NCBI GenBank assembly: GCA_009667805.1
Contig: CM019063.1
Span: 196,210,954-196,274,953 of the forward strand
Length of the DNA: 64,000 nucleotides
Origin: Leptobrachium leishanense
Lineage: Eukaryota; Chordata; Amphibia; Anura; Megophryidae
Direction: 5' to 3'
In this document: piece after piece, positions 54,501-64,000 of the stretch
Layout: the number at the start of each line of letters is the position of its first letter
Numbering within the stretch: position 1 is the stretch's first letter
Program-made: the position numbers and the translations under genes
The notes under the pieces: generated by a model
What the model was told of the DNA's origin: nothing
Database searches by the model: none
What the model saw: only the letters and a program-made list of their open reading frames with translations

Positions 54501-55317
54501 GCCCAATTTTAAAGCACCTATTGTTACTTTCATCCAAAGCCTGCATAAGTTTCACCATAATTTAGCCAAAAAATCACTAAACTTGTTCTGCGCGTCCTAA
54601 AATGTCTCCTCTTTTCATACAGACTGCCGCCCCAAGCAGTTGTTTATGAATAGATTAAAGGAAAACCATTTACCGTCATTTGAAATGTCATTTTTTTGTT
54701 TTTAAATGTTTCTATACATCCTACAAATCCGCCACTTCACGGGCAGGTTATGGGGACCTCCTAGGCACGATATTTGAAGTAATTTTTCATTTTTATTCTT
54801 AACCCTTATTTCATGGAAAACTCACTGTTCCTTTAAAAAAAATTTTTTACAACTTTTTTTCCTTGTTTCCTGTCCCCCAGGGCACTACCCGGACCCCCAT
54901 ACACCTTTTATGGCAAATATCTTGCATATATGCCCTCTTGGAGGGCACTCTAAAATTCGAACTTTCAAGTCCCATTGACTTGCATTGAGTTCGGTTCGTG
55001 TTCGCGTTCGAACTCGAACTTTTGAAATTAGTGTTCGGCTCATCCCTAATTGTAGGCAATAAACATCTGGGGAGACCAGAGTCTGAGATCCCAGCTTTAT
55101 TATTTAAGAAAAATAAACAATATTTCCAGTTGGCTCACTGTGCCATCCACATTTCTTTGGAGCATGCTGGGTATACAACAGTTTTTGTATTTTAATTATG
55201 ATACACCTAAAAAACATGCCAGTAGATTATATTGAATGTGTAATTGTATTTAGGGATGTGCTTGACTATTTTTTTTTTTCGTTTCAGGTCATGTCAGACA
55301 GTTTTTGTTTTGTCACG

Positions 55318-55400
55318 GTGCGGATCGATTTGGTGATTCAGATCAATTCGGTGATTTGGATCGATTTGGTGATTCAGTGTTTCGGGTGATTCGGATCAGT
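55318..55400. repeat. GATTCGGATC-type degenerate tandem repeat
   Basis: GATCGATTTGGTGATTCAG-like units of about 20 bp repeat four times just before the A2 MITE begins. Confidence 0.65.
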
Positions 55401-55402
55401 TA

Positions 55403-57091
55403 AGGGGTTATTCAGAGAGCCCTTTCGTTCCCCGCACTTCGGGACACTTCGGGACACTTCGGGACACTTCGGGACACTTCAGCGATTCTAGTTCGCCAAT
55501 TCTGAGGTGTATTGAAGTACAACCTCAGGGTCCCTGGAGTGCAGGGAAAACCCACCGCAAACCAAACAAACACTCGCCGAAAACCAGCAGAAATTGCCTC
55601 AAAAACCACGGCGAAAAAAAAAAAGATTTTAACGCCTTCACTGCTAAGCGATTTCATGTCCGTGTGCTGAGCTCATTTTTACTGCTTTCGCTCATCATGT
55701 TTAAACGAGATTTGAAGCCACGTTTTAATATATGACCCAGACATATTATATATTGTTCTTTCCAGCAGACTCCACAGATTCATAATATATAATTTTTATA
55801 TGTATATGTCATGTCCTGTCTGTATATTATAACAAAAAATGCAATAAATTAGATTTTTTTAATCATCTACAGCGTGTAAAGTGTTTTTTTTTCACATTTT
55901 ATCATCCGAGCCTTTGCGGTTATATTTTCTATGGGGTGCGATTGTTAAAAAAACTACAAATGGGGACTCGTTACATTTTTTTGGGGGAATTATGTGATTT
56001 TTAGCAAACGCAGCCCATAGAAAAAAATCATTAGTGCAGCATCATTGTCCACATTATAACTGAAATGGGAACAATATTGCTGCATTAATAAAAATAACAC
56101 ATAAATAAACCACACGTTTTTATTTTTTTCTATTTATATATTTTTAAATTTTATTTAAATATTTTTATTTTTTTTGCTTTACTTATAACCTGGTCATGTT
56201 TGGAATCATTCGAAAGGCCATGCTCAGGCCTTTCAAATGACACCCTATATGACCCCCTAGCTGCCACCAGGGGATTCAATGGACCCCCCTATCTCCACCA
56301 GGGGATTTCCTTAGGAAATCCCTGGGCAGCTAGGGATTCACCGGCTAACTGACGTCATCGCGTCATGCGTGATGACGTCGTGTAGTGAGGGGTGACCTGG
56401 AGGTGGAGCCACCATCCAAGATGGCAGCCCCCACCGGAGCTAGGCCGCGATTTGGCGCTGGACGCTGGCGTCATTTTGCGCAGGGAGGCCCATAAAATCA
56501 GCGTCTGACTCCCAGGAAGTTAGAAAGCTGCGGGACCCTGGAGAGAGGTAAGCATCTCTCCCTGGGCTCCCGGTAGCGGGGGACGTGTGGGAACGTCCCC
56601 CACATATAGCGGGAGTCAATGAGGACATTCCCCACACGTCCTCTGCAGAGAAAGGGTTAAAAAAAAGAAAAAAAATGTTGCCAAAAAAATCCCGAGAAAT
56701 GGCTAAAAGATCCTAAAAAAATCTATGAATAAAGAGACTTTTTTATTGCAGAATAAAATAATAAACGGTTTATTAGATATTGGAGTAAAATGGGAATATT
56801 TTTAACATTGAAGCCTATGGGATTCGCCTGAATAAACCTGATGAATAAAACCACCGAACAGCAGGGCATTTTGGCAACTTTTCACTGCTGTTCGGTGTTT
56901 TCTGAATAGATTAACCGTTGCTTCTCTATGGGGGATTTCACTGCCATCGAACAGGCACCGTACTTGCAGATAATTCGCCAAAATTTGGAGAACTGCCTGC
57001 TCTCTGAATAGGCGAATGCCCCGAAATGTCACCGTAAGCTGAATTTCAGGTTACATTTCGACGACATTACAGACCTCTCTGAATAACTTCT
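55403..57091. mobile_element. MITE family A2, copy 2, with nested element
   Basis: The ends AGGGGTTATTCAGAGAG and CTCTCTGAATAACTTCT are inverted repeats flanked by TTA (55400-55402, 57092-57094). A TTAA-type MITE occupies 55633-56656. Outside it the A2 blocks resemble 34010-34849. Near the left end ACTTCGGGAC repeats five times at 10-bp spacing (55436-55482). Non-coding. Confidence 0.82.
55633..56656. mobile_element. TTAA-flanked MITE nested in A2
   Basis: TTAA lies at 55629-55632 and 56657-56660. The edges CGCCTTCACTGC and GCAGAGAAAGGG are inverted repeats with changes. The interior has TTTCCTTAGGAAATCCCTGG, CTGACGTCATCGCG and GTGATGACGTCG. It is related to 58432-59606 and to sequence at 60200-60620. 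Non-coding. Confidence 0.8.
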
Positions 57092-57139
57092 TTAGTTTTT
57101 CGTTTTTATGAGTTATTTCATTTTTTATTAGTTATTTAA

Positions 57140-57230
57140 GAAAGTATTTTACCAGGAAGGATACATTGAGATTTCTCTCGTTTTCAAGTATGTACTGGGA
57201 CATTCCAGTTAGTCTCATTTAACAGTGAAT
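57140..57230 (-). mobile_element. L2/CR1-group LINE 3' tail, inverted
   Basis: ATTTTACCAGGAAGGATACA and TGAGATTTCTCTCGTTTTCA are the complement of the 3' end at 33060-33110. Only the tail is present. Confidence 0.65.
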
Positions 57231-57307
57231 TGAGAGAAATGAAAATAAATTCAGCTTTTAACTGCCAGACTGCAAATAGCCAACACCACAACAATACAGT
57301 ATGCCTA

Positions 57308-57745
57308 AAAACAATCACAATGTAGCGCTGATCGGATATATATGGAAAATCGCTGAAACACTTAAATGGTCCTTGTTACTCAACCATCAACATAGGAATA
57401 CAAAACAGAGATAGATAATGTATCAAAAGGCTTCCTCAACTGGCTGCTCGGTAACCTCCGGATAATCGGGATATCTATCCTCGCCAGGAGAACCGATCCT
57501 TTCTAAGAGGGGCACTTGGGTGGCCAGTGAACGACCCTAAAAACAATTGACCCAGAACCAGGAGTGTTCCACTTCATGTGAGTGAGATCTATTCATCTAT
57601 CCTTTTCACTAAGTGATATATGGGTCGCACTATGATGTCTTTTTCTCTCTTCATTTGAGGGATACTCTGAAGAGGATTACGAAAAGTTTTGAAATCCATC
57701 ATACTCAAGAAGGACATTGTTATCGCTACACTACCTCTGTTTTGT
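57308..57745. mobile_element. 438-bp insertion with 15-bp target duplication
   Basis: AATACAGTATGCCTA occurs at 57293-57307 and 57746-57760. A 15-bp duplication points to LINE-driven retroposition. The insert (start AAACAATCACAATGTAGCG, end CACTACCTCTGTTTTGT) shows no poly(A) and no tRNA-like box that I can recognise, so its class is open. Confidence 0.6.
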
Positions 57746-57795
57746 AATACAGTATGCCTAGCAGGACAGAATTGCTTCTAAAGAAAGGTGATTAA

Positions 57796-58030
57796 TACCT
57801 TCACTACCGAGATTGAGATATCTCAGGCTTCAAAGGCACCATCCGGTGCCTGATATTGAGATATCTCGATCTGCTGATCTGCAGCCCAAAAGCAAATGAA
57901 ATTAGTTTGAAGCAAACAAATTTTGTTTGCTCTTGGGCTGCAGTACCCACGTTTTAGCTCTTTGGCTGTAGTAGCCAAAGTTTTAGCCCTGTAGGCAAAA
58001 TGCCCAAAAGAGCAAAAACTGTATAAAATC
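57796..58030. repeat. Palindrome-rich repeat (family P), copy 2, inverted
   Basis: It follows TTAA at 57792-57795 and begins TACCTTCACTACCGAG. It contains GAGATATCTC, GGCACCATCCGGTGCC and GCAAACAAATTTTGTTTGC. It is the complement of the copies ending at 1895 and 61930. The TTAA edge supports membership in a TTAA-type MITE family. Confidence 0.65.
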
Positions 58031-58089
58031 ATCTGGTGATGCCTTCAGCAGCCGAGGCAGGGGAAAATGAAACATCCTGCTCACATTGT

Positions 58090-60190
58090 ATTGGTTTTCC
58101 TAGTTTTGTGTCATCTGCAAACACTCATTCATAACTTTATAAATAAATTGAATAGGATTGTATTGTATGATGGTATGATTCCTGAAAGAAAATAATCTTG
58201 AAAGACTAAGAACAGAGGTTTACATATTTCAACACATAGCTCCCTCAGTACTCGTGGGTGAATTCCGTCCAGCCCTGGGGCTTTATTCACACTCTCTTTG
58301 TTTAATTGCTGCAAAACCTTATCTTGAGTCAACCAATCACTTTTTATTAGTACGTTTTTATCAATGAATTGCAGGTCTCCTGTTTATAGGCTTCTCTTTT
58401 ATAAATACTGAAGAAAAATAACCCCTTCCCGACCGCTGACGTACTATGTACGTCCTGCCCACGGGTCTCCCTTAGACCCGCGGACGTACATAGGACGTCC
58501 TCAAGCTTCTAACCTCCCTCCCACTCACCTTCCTCGCTCGTTCCCTCGGCGGTTATGGCAAGCTGGAAGCTTGCCTCGCCATTTCCTGGGGGCCGGCAGA
58601 TCTGATGACGTCATCTCGCTGCGTGATGACGTCATCAGCAAACGCCGGTAGTAAAAATTCAAGAAGGGGAGGGTGGGCTCATTTGGAGCCCTCTATCTCC
58701 CTAACCATGTAACGCACAGTAATGATTTTGGCACCGCTGGAAAGGGCAGAGTCTCCCCTTTTCAGCGGTATACAGCATTAACATTTTCACTGCCGGATTG
58801 CGATTCAGCGCTAATCAGCGCCACAACACGATTCAAACCTGGAGGGGCTGACATCTCGGATGTCAGCCAAGCCTCCAGGTCCCCTCCCACCCACTGACAA
58901 CCTCACTATATGTGTGAGGATGTCAGTGGGCCAGTTAACCCTCTATCTGCCATGTAGAGATAGGGGGATCCTTTGGATCCCCTTATATTTTGATCCATGG
59001 CAGCAAGATGGCCTGATCATGGCCGTTCCAATGATACCAAACATGACCAGGTTTGGTTTAAAAATAAAATGAAAAAAAAAATTTGAAATAAAAAAACTAA
59101 TAATGTTTTTTAAACAAGGGTTTTTTAAGTTTTTTTGTCTGTGGGGCTTCAGTTAAATAGGACCTAGGCTGTCATCTAAAAATAATTAGCACAAAATGGT
59201 CAGAATGAGCGCAGCGCACATAGGTGAACTGGCTCAGCAGTGAAGGGGTTAAAAAGAAAAAACATGTAAAAGTTGGGTATTTCTAGTCTCGGGACAACAT
59301 TTTTAAACTATTTAGCCTGTGTCTTTTTTGGTGGTTGTAGATTTTGGGGATTAAATTACAAAAAAGTGTGTTTTTACAATTTTTTCATCATATTTCATAT
59401 TTTTTATAGTAAATTATTCGATATGATGGAAATAATGGTATTTTTAGAAAGTCCATTTAATGGCGGGAAAAACGGTGTATAATATGTGTGGGTTGAATAA
59501 ACGAGTAAGAGGAAAATTTGACCTAAACATGAACAGCGCAGAAATGTAAAAACAGCAGCGGTCACTAAAGGACGGATTTGTGTAAAACCGCCCAGTCACT
59601 AAGGGGATAATCATTCAAAATTTCTGCCTTATCTTGATCTTCAGTTAATAATACCCCCGACTCCAATTTTAGTGAACCTACATTTTCGCTCTTGGGTTTC
59701 TTAGAATTTATGTACCTAGATCATCTTTTAGGGTTGGTCTTGCTCTCTTTGGCTATTTTTTTTTTCATTTTCTAGTTTAGCCCATCTAATCGCTCTTTTA
59801 CATGCTTTATTGCCTGCCTTATATGCTTTATAGGATGCGTCAGATTTATCAGATTTAAAAGTTTTAAATGCCTTCTTTTTATTTTTCATTTCCTTGGTTA
59901 CCTTCCTACTGAGCCACATTGGTTTCAGTCTGTTTCTTTTATATTTATTACCCAGTGGAATATATTGAGAGATATACTTTTCTAGTGTTAGTTTAAAGAT
60001 ATTCCACTTATCCTCTGTGGTTTTGCCACACTCAACGCCAGTCAATGACATTGAGAGCTTCCCTTTATTTTAATGAAGTTGTCCTTTTTAAAATTATATG
60101 TTTTAGCATGCCCCCTATGAATGTGTTTTTTAGAGTTTATTTCAAAAGACACCATATTATGGTCACTGTTTCCCAGCTGCTCCCTTGACC
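58090..60190 (-). pseudogene. CR1 LINE ORF2 fragment, split by a MITE
   Basis: Reading from 60190 leftward, QLGNSDHNMVSFEI is the end of the endonuclease with its Asp-His pair. A frame at 60051-59728 gives YISQYIPLGNKYKRNRLKPM and KKAFKTFKSDKSDASYKAYK, the linker before the reverse transcriptase. LTEDQDKAEILNDY follows near 59620. After the MITE at 58432-59606 the protein resumes as FSSVFIKEK, then NKAPGLDGIHPRVLRELCVE near 58270. It ends abruptly after FQDYFLSGIIPS near 58170. CR1 elements are usually truncated; this one lacks both ends. Confidence 0.85.
58432..59606. mobile_element. TTAA-type MITE with ATAA duplication, inside CR1
   Basis: ATAA lies at 58428-58431 and 59607-59610. Deleting the element with one ATAA restores the CR1 protein (ILNDY to FSSVF). 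The edges are CCCCTTCCCGACC and GTCACTAAGGGG. An internal AAGGGGTTAA at 59243-59252 looks like a second right end, so the element may be composite. The interior has paired TGACGTCA sites (58603-58640) and a block (GTCCATTTAATGGCGGG) also seen at 42190-42210. Confidence 0.75.
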
Positions 60191-60199
60191 AATCGGGAG

Positions 60200-61225
60200 A
60201 TACGGAGGTCCATAGGAAATCCCTGGGCAGCTAGAGGTTAATTCCCTAACTCACATCATTGCGAACTTACATCATTGCGCCTGTGCGCAGTGACGTCAGT
60301 GGGTGGGGGGAGGCCCTTTAGGCATGATTGACATCCAAGAAGTCAGCCACCTCCGGCAGAAGTCCGCAATCTGCTGCCGATTGGCACGGAATCGTGGACT
60401 GGTACTTCAGGGGTCAAAGAGAGGCATTGCAGGAAAGTTCAGACTGTGACCTTTCCAGCGACGCCACTCTTTATTATCTATCTTCTCCCTATTGGGAGGG
60501 AGAGGTGTCCAAAAGACCCCCCTCCCTTTCAGGTACATGCCCGGATCTCCGGGGGTGCCTAAAACTGATGTCATTGCGCTGGGAGGGATTTAAAAGTGGG
60601 ACCCCGGACAGAGAGGTAATTATAGGGAGAGAAGCACCATTGAATATTTATTTTATGTTTACAGTAAGTATTCTTGTGTGTGAAAGATAATTGTGAATTT
60701 GGTTGGCTGTTTTCATTATTATGAAAAACATCATCTATTTACACTATGCAGACACAGAAAAGTAAAACATTTCACTTGGTCAATGCCCATGACTTAGGCG
60801 TATACAATATATACAATCTTTCCTTTTAAGATCTTGAAGAGATTTTTGCTTGTACATTAAGATTTTACACTTTTGGAATTATGTTGTATTTACATACAAA
60901 ATTTAACATAATGAATAAACATATAAAACATAATAAATTAGCATAAACGTGAACGTCTTGAAATATATATGAAATGTTAAATAATTGAGAGTAATGACAC
61001 CAATAAATGAAAACCTTTTAATGAATAAAATTAAAACCTATAAAGGAATAAAAATAATTGTAGCTTTAAGTTTTGTTATGTGTTTTCTTTTTAACTCTTT
61101 GATGAACTCATACACATTTTACACCATGACATACAGACCAGGACTTGATTTATAGAAGCACATATTACTAAAGAAAATATATGTATAATACTAATTCTTC
61201 CTTTTCATTTTTGTTCTCTCACTTA
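60200..61225. other. MITE fragment followed by AT-rich spacer
   Basis: From 60205 AGGAAATCCCTGGGCAGCTA and GTGACGTCAGTGG match the interior of 55633-56656, a worn fragment reaching about 60620. The rest to 61225 is AT-rich with no recognised feature. Confidence 0.45.
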
Positions 61226-61310
61226 GAAAAGGACTTTGCTAAACTTGTTGAATAACTCACATGTTTATATCTTTCCAAACAATGGTCCCTATACCAGCTG
61301 TTCTATTTGC

Positions 61311-61433
61311 CGTTGCAAGCATTGGCATTTCACAAAAGAAAAATACAACAGTGGCAGGAGAAGGTTAACAGTGAAGATTTTCCTGCTGCTCTATGGATTT
61401 TTCTTTTGTGAAGCGCAGGTACCATTGCAACAA
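61311..61433. repeat. Inverted repeat, arms of about 50 bp
   Basis: CGTTGCAAGCATTGGCATTT and TTTCACAAAAGAAAAATAC pair with TATGGATTTTTCTTTTGTGA and GGTACCATTGCAAC around a short centre (AGTGGCAGGAGA against TCCTGCTGCTC). Mismatches are frequent. It may be a small MITE. Confidence 0.55.
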
Positions 61434-61472
61434 CAGCAAATGTCGATGCTGGCAACTTCAGCAAACAATTGC

Positions 61473-61935
61473 TTAACCCCTTCACTACCAAGTGATTTTC
61501 CAAAAAAACCATTGTCAGAAACCAGTGTTTTTTTGTAAAATAATTAAATTAATTATACATTAATAAATAATTATTACAGTAAATAACCTATCTGTCCAGT
61601 AGATGGCGCCATCTACTGTCAAATTGAGTTACAGAGGCTTGAGCTACAGGTCTAATTTTTTTACACCTGCATCAGCTGCTGACAGCTTCTGAAAGCCCGA
61701 TATTTCAGAGCATTCATCAGCTGATTTTACAGTTTTAGCTCTTTGGGCATTATGCCAACAGGGCTAAAACTTTGGAGGCACCTTCTGCAGCACAAAAGCA
61801 AACAAAATTTGTTTGCAGCAAACAAATTTCATTTGGTTTTGGGCTGCAGATCAGCAAACCGAGATATCTCGATATCGGGGCACCAGATGGTGCCTTTAAA
61901 GCCCGAGATATTAACCCCTTCACTAACGATATCGA
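61473..61935. repeat. TTAA-type MITE end plus palindrome-rich repeat, copy 3
   Basis: TTAACCCCTTCACTACCAAG starts at 61473. From 61735 the family P blocks appear (GGGCATTATGCC, CACCTTCTGCAGC, AAATTTGTTTGC, CGAGATATCTCG). A second TTAACCCCTTCACTA lies at 61911 in the same direction, so two elements may be joined. No gene. Confidence 0.6.
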
Positions 61936-62274
61936 GATAACACTCTATGTATAATTTGTAATTACAAAGAATATGTTTGCAACAAATTTGATTTGAAATA
62001 TATCACACTTATCTCAAAGTGCATAGGCTTTGTTGATTGCCTAAAAAAAGTGTGGCATTTTCCTGTAAATAAATGAATAGGGGTTCTAAGTTAGGGTTTT
62101 AAAATGTGTGGCATGTGGACAGAATATTGTTGAAAATAAGAAGAAAACAGATAAATTGTTTTTCTCTCAGTGACGCTATGGAAAAAAAAGCCCTGTATGA
62201 AGAGTTGTGACTGTCAATAAAAATAGAACTTGTCTAGTAAATCCATGTTGTTTACATTTAAATAAGTTTGATTA
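61936..62274. other. AT-rich 3' flank of olfactory receptor 2
   Basis: No feature was recognised. It lies downstream of the minus-strand receptor gene and probably includes its 3' UTR. Its AT content allows several weak poly(A) signals, and I cannot choose one. Confidence 0.4.
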
Positions 62275-63231
62275 TTACGTGAAAAACATATTTTGGATTT
62301 TCCCTTGGACTTTGATCAATGCCTGCTTGAATTCCCTATTTCTGAGTGTATATATTAGAGGATTCAAACATGGAGTAATAACCGAATAAATAAGAGATAA
62401 TATTTTATCTTTGTCAGACAGAAAGGAGGCCCTTGGACGTACATACAGAAATATACATGTTCCATAAAATATTATCAGTACAGTCAAATGAGCAGCACAT
62501 GTTGAAAAAGCTTTTTGTCTCCCAAGACTCGATGGAATTTTGAGGATTGTCTTTATTATAAAAGAATATGATATTGTGGAAAAACTGAGTGAGCTGAGCA
62601 CCACCACCCAAGCAAGAGAGAAGAAAACGGTTTCACTAACTGATGTGTCAGAACAGGACAGCTTCACTAGTGGGACGAAGTCACAGAAAAAATGATTGAT
62701 AACATTGGGTCCACAAAAATTTAGCATAGCAGTTGGGATTGTTAATGTCCAGCCAGTAAAGAAACCACTCATCCAAGATACAACAGCCAGATGCTGGCAT
62801 ACCTTCTCATTCATTATATATGAATATCGCAATGGGCTGCAAATGGCTGCATACCTGTCATAAGCCATCACAGTGAGGAGGAAGAACTCGGTAGGTCCTA
62901 CTGAGAAGATAAAACACAGCTGAGTCAAACAACCCATGCGAGAGATGATCTTGTCTTGTGTGATCAGGTACTTCAGTGTATTGGGAACAACTGCTGTTGA
63001 GCACCAGGTATCCAGCACTGCAAAATGACTGAAGTAGAAGTACATTGGAATGTGAAGGTGGGACTCTAGAACGACTGTAAAGATGATAAGAAAGTTGCTC
63101 ACAACAGTTAATATGTATATGAGCAAGAGAGTGGAAAAATAGAACAGTTGTGCAGAAAATGGGCCGTTGAAGCCTTGAAAAATGAAAAATGTTACTTCAG
63201 TATGATTTCCAGATGAGGGATGTTCACCCAT
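62275..63231 (-). CDS. Olfactory receptor, intact single coding exon
   Basis: This seven-transmembrane odorant receptor has 318 residues. NHT at 9-11 is the N-terminal glycosylation site. SN at 45-46 stands where GN is usual in TM1. HIPMYFYFSHFAVLD at 60-74 marks TM2. MAYDRYAAICSPLRY at 122-136 is the TM3 signature. ISYSFI at 220-225 and KAFSTCAAHL at 240-249 mark TM5 and TM6. PCLNPLIYTLRNREF at 287-301 is the TM7 signature. Cys101 and Cys183 form the conserved pair. The start is fixed by a pyrimidine tract and CAG directly before the ATG. No stop or frameshift occurs. It resembles class II receptors of the OR6/OR11 kind, though this is an impression. It differs widely from the receptor at 28270, so the two are not recent duplicates. 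Confidence 0.95.
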   Translation of the reverse strand: MGEHPSSGNHTEVTFFIFQGFNGPFSAQLFYFSTLLLIYILTVVSNFLIIFTVVLESHLHIPMYFYFSHFAVLDTWCSTAVVPNTLKYLITQDKIISRMGCLTQLCFIFSVGPTEFFLLTVMAYDRYAAICSPLRYSYIMNEKVCQHLAVVSWMSGFFTGWTLTIPTAMLNFCGPNVINHFFCDFVPLVKLSCSDTSVSETVFFSLAWVVVLSSLSFSTISYSFIIKTILKIPSSLGRQKAFSTCAAHLTVLIIFYGTCIFLYVRPRASFLSDKDKILSLIYSVITPCLNPLIYTLRNREFKQALIKVQGKIQNMFFT

Positions 63232-63246
63232 CTGAGGAGAGAAAGG
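63232..63246 (-). other. Probable 3' splice site before olfactory receptor 2
   Basis: On the minus strand CCTTTCTCTCCTCAG ends immediately before the ATG at 63231. As with the receptor at 28270, this suits splicing from an upstream non-coding exon, which would lie to the right of this point. Confidence 0.6.
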
Positions 63247-63299
63247 TTACCATTTAGACTAGATCTATACTATAGCAAATATCTATATCATAATACAAT

Positions 63300-63530
63300 A
63301 AGTTCCGGCGTGTCCGTCGCCCAAAAAACGGACTGCGCATGCGTGCGCAACCTGCGGCGGTTGGCTGCGCGCACATCCAACGGCCGCGGCAGGCGCACAG
63401 CCGGCGTGCGCGAGGGGCAAAACAAATCCGATCCATTGCAGAGGCGCACAGCACAGCGCCTCTCCAATGGATCGGATTTGTTTATCTCCTTGGTGCCCGG
63501 CCTCCGTCTCCTCGGCGCCCGGCCTCCGTC
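63300..63530. other. GC-rich, CpG-rich block with a 28-bp hairpin
   Basis: After AT-rich flanks the sequence becomes rich in CG pairs (TGCGCATGCGTGCGCAACC, GCGCGCACATCCAACGGCC). AACAAATCCGATCCATTG with GCAGAGGCGC (63421-63448) pairs with its complement at 63457-63483. It could be a MITE end or a CpG island; being upstream of the receptor gene makes a promoter role possible but unproven. Confidence 0.55.
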
Positions 63531-63532
63531 AC

Positions 63533-64000
63533 ATTGCCATGCACAATACCAGTCTGCCATGCACAATACCAGTCTGCCATGCACATTGCCAGTCTGCCAT
63601 GCACAATACCAGTCTGCCATGCACATTGCCAAGCATAATACCAGTCTGCCATGCACAATACCAGTCTGCCATGCACATTGCATGCACAATACCAGTCTGC
63701 CATGCACAATACCAGTCTCCCATGCACAAAACCAGTCTGCCAGTCTGCCATGCACAATACCAGTCTGCCATGCACATTGCCATGCACAATACCAGTCTGC
63801 CATGCACAATACCAGTCTGCCATGCACATTGCCATGCACAATACCAGTCTGACATGCACAATACCAGTCTGCCATGCACATTGCCATGCACAATACCAGT
63901 CTGCCATGCACAATACCAGTCTGCCATGTACATTGCCATGCACAATACCAGTCTGCCATGCACATTGCCAAGCACAATACCAGTCTGCCATGCACAATAC
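63533..64000. repeat. 20-bp minisatellite running off the window
   Basis: CATGCACAATACCAGTCTGC is repeated about 23 times, with a shorter CATGCACATTGC unit interspersed every two or three copies. The array continues past the right end. Long open frames on both strands (for example 63288-63995 minus) arise because the units carry few stops and are not genes. Confidence 0.93.

Larger units (their letters stand above)
52569..55048 (+). mobile_element. hAT transposon, copy 3 (non-autonomous, 8-bp TSD)
   Basis: ATTGTAGG flanks it at 52561-52568 and 55049-55056. The ends TAGGGATGAGC and GCTCATCCCTA are perfect inverted repeats. From 54241 to the end it matches the 3' part of copy 1: the last transposase codons (ADVTE then stop), the about 135-bp repeat and the GTTCG-rich terminus. 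Between the left end and 54241 the promoter, minisatellite and transposase are replaced by unrelated sequence, including a family A MITE fragment (52665-52800), a large hairpin and an LTR-like piece. Confidence 0.92.

Noticed and set aside
63288..63995. Open frame of 235 codons on the minus strand with repeated WYCAWQ-like peptides
   Set aside because: It is produced by the 20-bp minisatellite and the GC-rich block, with no protein domain.

Overview
This is nuclear DNA of a vertebrate, most likely an amphibian and probably a frog. It is AT-rich, gene-poor and packed with nested transposons. The intact genes are two single-exon olfactory receptors, at 28270-29199 (+) and 62275-63231 (-), so the window looks like part of a dispersed olfactory receptor cluster. 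A 5'-truncated Y-box protein (YBX1-type) pseudogene lies at 18604-18915. Nothing here looks bacterial or viral. Taxonomy is inferred from gene type and repeat style, not from a search.

Layout. 1-18 kb: a full-length L1-type LINE (1908-17176, + strand) bounded by matching CACTCATA sequences. It is split by a Harbinger-type MITE (4003-4427), a compound tandem-repeat insertion (about 4590-5805), a 6.4-kb hAT transposon (6236-12650, 8-bp target duplication) and an 862-bp MITE (12879-13740), with another MITE beside its tail (17185-18067). 18-25 kb: the YBX1 pseudogene, an L1 3' fragment and mostly unassigned sequence. 25.5-28.1 kb: a fold-back element whose left arm carries a Tc1-like transposon. 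28-29 kb: the first olfactory receptor. 29.5-42.7 kb: MITEs, L2/CR1-group LINE fragments on both strands, fold-back palindromes, LTR-like insertions and a hAT MITE. 42.7-52.0 kb: a second copy of the same hAT family, inverted, with an internally deleted transposase gene and about 4.7 kb of 68-bp satellite. 52.6-55.0 kb: a third, non-autonomous copy. 55.4-62 kb: nested MITEs and a CR1 fragment. 62.3-63.2 kb: the second olfactory receptor. 63.5 kb to the end: a 20-bp minisatellite that runs off the window.

The most notable system is the hAT family. Its copies have conserved ends and perfect 8-bp target duplications. The two long copies share a TATA plus paired-CCAAT promoter, and between promoter and transposase each carries a minisatellite built from one ancestral unit. 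That unit has become about 20 copies of 79 bp in one element and about 68 copies of 68 bp in the other. A separate repeat of about 135 bp occupies the 3' part of all three copies. The family therefore appears to carry satellite seeds that expand independently at each insertion site.

All transposon coding regions here carry stops, frameshifts or deletions, so none looks able to make a full protein. Many boundaries of old repeats are approximate; those given with target duplications are exact to the base as read.
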